A DNA stretch of 7,953 nucleotides, from assembly GCA_027435495.1 (NCBI GenBank), contig DAHZZC010000155.1:1-7953 (forward strand), given 5' to 3'. The notes under the pieces are model-generated. The model was not told where the DNA came from. It made no database searches and worked only from the letters and a program-made list of their open reading frames with translations. This stretch comes from Planctomycetales bacterium. Its GTDB lineage: Bacteria > Planctomycetota > Planctomycetia > Isosphaerales > Isosphaeraceae. Numbering within the stretch: position 1 is the stretch's first letter; every line of letters begins with the position of its first letter. The translations under genes were made by a program, and so were the position numbers. Positions 6,837-7,953 of the stretch are shown here, piece by piece.

Positions 6837-7953
6837 TTGGACTTCTCCGGCTTCTGGCCGGGATCCCAGGGGTCGTGCGCAACCCACGGGGCGACCTGCC
6901 AACTTTCGATCCCCTCGTAGAGCCTTGAGGCGGTCGCCCCCGGCCCCCGGAGCCGCGACCGCCAGGCGTAGTGGTCGGCAATCTGCCAGAGCGGGATCAC
7001 CGGCAGCTCGTTCCGCGACTCGCGGTCGATCTGAGAGGCGAGCCCGCGAGCCGTCGGCCACTCGCCGGCCCGCTCCAGTTGAAGGAGCAATTGAAGGATG
7101 CGGGGACTTGCCGCCGAGGCAAGGGGGTCGGACTCGGGCGGGGCGTCATACGCCGGGCAGAGCAGGGGACCAGCCTGCCCGATCGGGTCGTCGCACCGTA
7201 GCACGCGATACGCGAGGTCAAACCGCCGACCAGCCCGCAGTTCGCCCTCCAGCCGCGATTCCGGCCATTCGGCCAGCTCAATCTCGACCCCCGCAATCTG
7301 AAACGCCTCCGCCAGCTTCGGCACCACGGCGCGGCACTCGGGGATGGCCGGATAGTCGAGCGTCAGGCGGATCGGACGGCCCCCGAGCTCCTTCTTCGCC
7401 GCGGCCACGAGCATCTTCGCCAGCAGAATGTCGAACGCGAGCGGCTTCACGCCCGCCGCGTCGGCAAAGCTCCCCTTCGCGAAGGGTCCGTCCGCCGGCG
7501 CATCGACCTCGTTGGTCGGGTGCTTCAAAACAGTCTCTTCCAGCAGCCCCTTCCGGTTGATCGCGTAAGAAAGCCCGCGACGCAGCGCCCGGTTCCGCAG
7601 GGCGGGAGTTCGTCCATCGACCGCGAGCACGTGAACCACCGGCCTCTGATATTGACCGATCTGGATCTCGGGCGCCCCGGTCATCGCGGCGACCTGGTCC
7701 GGCGGAACGTGGTCGATCATCGTCACATCCCCGCGACGGAGGGCGGTGACGGCCGTCTCGCCCTGCGAGAGCCGGATTTCTCGAATCCGGCGGATTGCTC
7801 CATCGCTCGACGAATCGGACCGGGTTCGCAGCTCCAGCCGATCGTCCTCCGAGCCCGAGCATCCGAACGGTCCATCGGTGACGAGCATCCGGCGTCTCGC
7901 GGAAAGGACAATCCGACCGTCGACCCCCGCGTGCGCCGCACCGACCGGCCCGA
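6833..7953 (-). CDS. ABC-transporter substrate-binding protein, family 5 (oligopeptide/dipeptide type), C-terminal part
   Basis: The frame stays open to the right window edge, so the 5' end is outside; 372 residues are visible and the stop TGA is at 6835-6833. An internal ATG at 7888 is not taken as the start because the coding frame continues upstream (..GVDGRIVLSARRR) and because a family-5 protein normally has over 200 residues before this point. Family-5 landmarks: TDGPFGCSG (equivalent of the GTGPY block), TALRRGDVTMID (the segment where these proteins usually have a Gly-Asp-Asp/Gly-Glu-Ile type turn), RALRRGLSYAINRKGLL (the conserved helix R-x-A-L-x-x-A-I-D-R), and near the end NELPVIPLWQIADHYAWRSRL. 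The family binds peptides or other small solutes outside the membrane and delivers them to a permease. No permease or ATPase gene is in view. It overlaps the next gene by four bases (ATGA), so the two are co-translated. The C-terminus is hydrophilic (PGQKPEKSK). Ligand is unknown. Confidence 0.85.
   Translation of the reverse strand, partial: GPVGAAHAGVDGRIVLSARRRMLVTDGPFGCSGSEDDRLELRTRSDSSSDGAIRRIREIRLSQGETAVTALRRGDVTMIDHVPPDQVAAMTGAPEIQIGQYQRPVVHVLAVDGRTPALRNRALRRGLSYAINRKGLLEETVLKHPTNEVDAPADGPFAKGSFADAAGVKPLAFDILLAKMLVAAAKKELGGRPIRLTLDYPAIPECRAVVPKLAEAFQIAGVEIELAEWPESRLEGELRAGRRFDLAYRVLRCDDPIGQAGPLLCPAYDAPPESDPLASAASPRILQLLLQLERAGEWPTARGLASQIDRESRNELPVIPLWQIADHYAWRSRLRGPGATASRLYEGIESWQVAPWVAHDPWDPGQKPEKSK
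6841..6848 (-). promoter_or_regulatory. Ribosome binding site deciding the start of the secreted protein
   Basis: On the minus strand GGAGAAGT lies inside the last codons of the substrate-binding protein gene, with GGAG (6848-6845) eight bases before the ATG at 6836. It is the best Shine-Dalgarno in the window and rules in favour of this start over the upstream in-frame alternatives. Confidence 0.7.

Noticed and set aside
6837..7061. N-terminal extension (75 residues) of the secreted protein gene
   Set aside because: It overlaps the substrate-binding protein gene in another frame, is compositionally odd (Arg/Gly/Ala-rich) and would bury the clear signal peptide. The ATG at 6836 has a good ribosome binding site.
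6790..7560. A 256-codon plus-strand open frame
   Set aside because: Arg/Ser/Pro/Ala-rich translation opposite the binding-protein gene; a typical GC-rich shadow frame.

Overview
The window is GC-rich throughout, with strong G/C preference at third codon positions. That bias explains the many long antisense open frames, none of which looks real. It holds six protein-coding genes, two of them cut by the window edges, and no RNA gene, mobile element, CRISPR array or long repeat. The gene styles (an HrpB helicase, a lipase-like lipoprotein, secreted proteins with low-complexity tails, mostly poor Shine-Dalgarno sequences) suggest a high-GC planctomycete, perhaps of the Isosphaeraceae/Gemmataceae type. 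This is an inference from style; no marker gene proves it.

Left part, plus strand: the tail of an unidentified gene with a His/Thr/Lys-rich C-terminus (1-220) is closed by a textbook intrinsic terminator (229-259). Next comes a complete hrpB ATP-dependent DExH helicase (380-2962). After a 170-base gap with a 10-base inverted repeat and a weak promoter candidate lies a lipid-anchored alpha/beta hydrolase related to the acid lipase family (3133-4326), with a full Ser-Asp-His triad.

Right part, minus strand: a NUDIX-type hydrolase (4306-4911) converges on the lipase and overlaps its 3' end by 21 bases. Further right, a two-gene unit reads leftward. It has the C-terminal part of a family-5 (oligopeptide/dipeptide type) ABC-transporter substrate-binding protein (6833 to beyond 7953), joined by an ATGA stop/start overlap to a 580-residue secreted protein of unknown function (5094-6836). 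The secreted protein has a beta-rich middle, a helical/coiled-coil segment and a Pro/Ala tail.

The genes do not form one pathway. HrpB and the NUDIX protein are presumably stand-alone cytoplasmic functions, and the lipase is an envelope hydrolase. The only clear functional link is the coupled binding-protein/secreted-protein pair, which is also the least explained part of the window. No convincing new defence or mobile system is visible.
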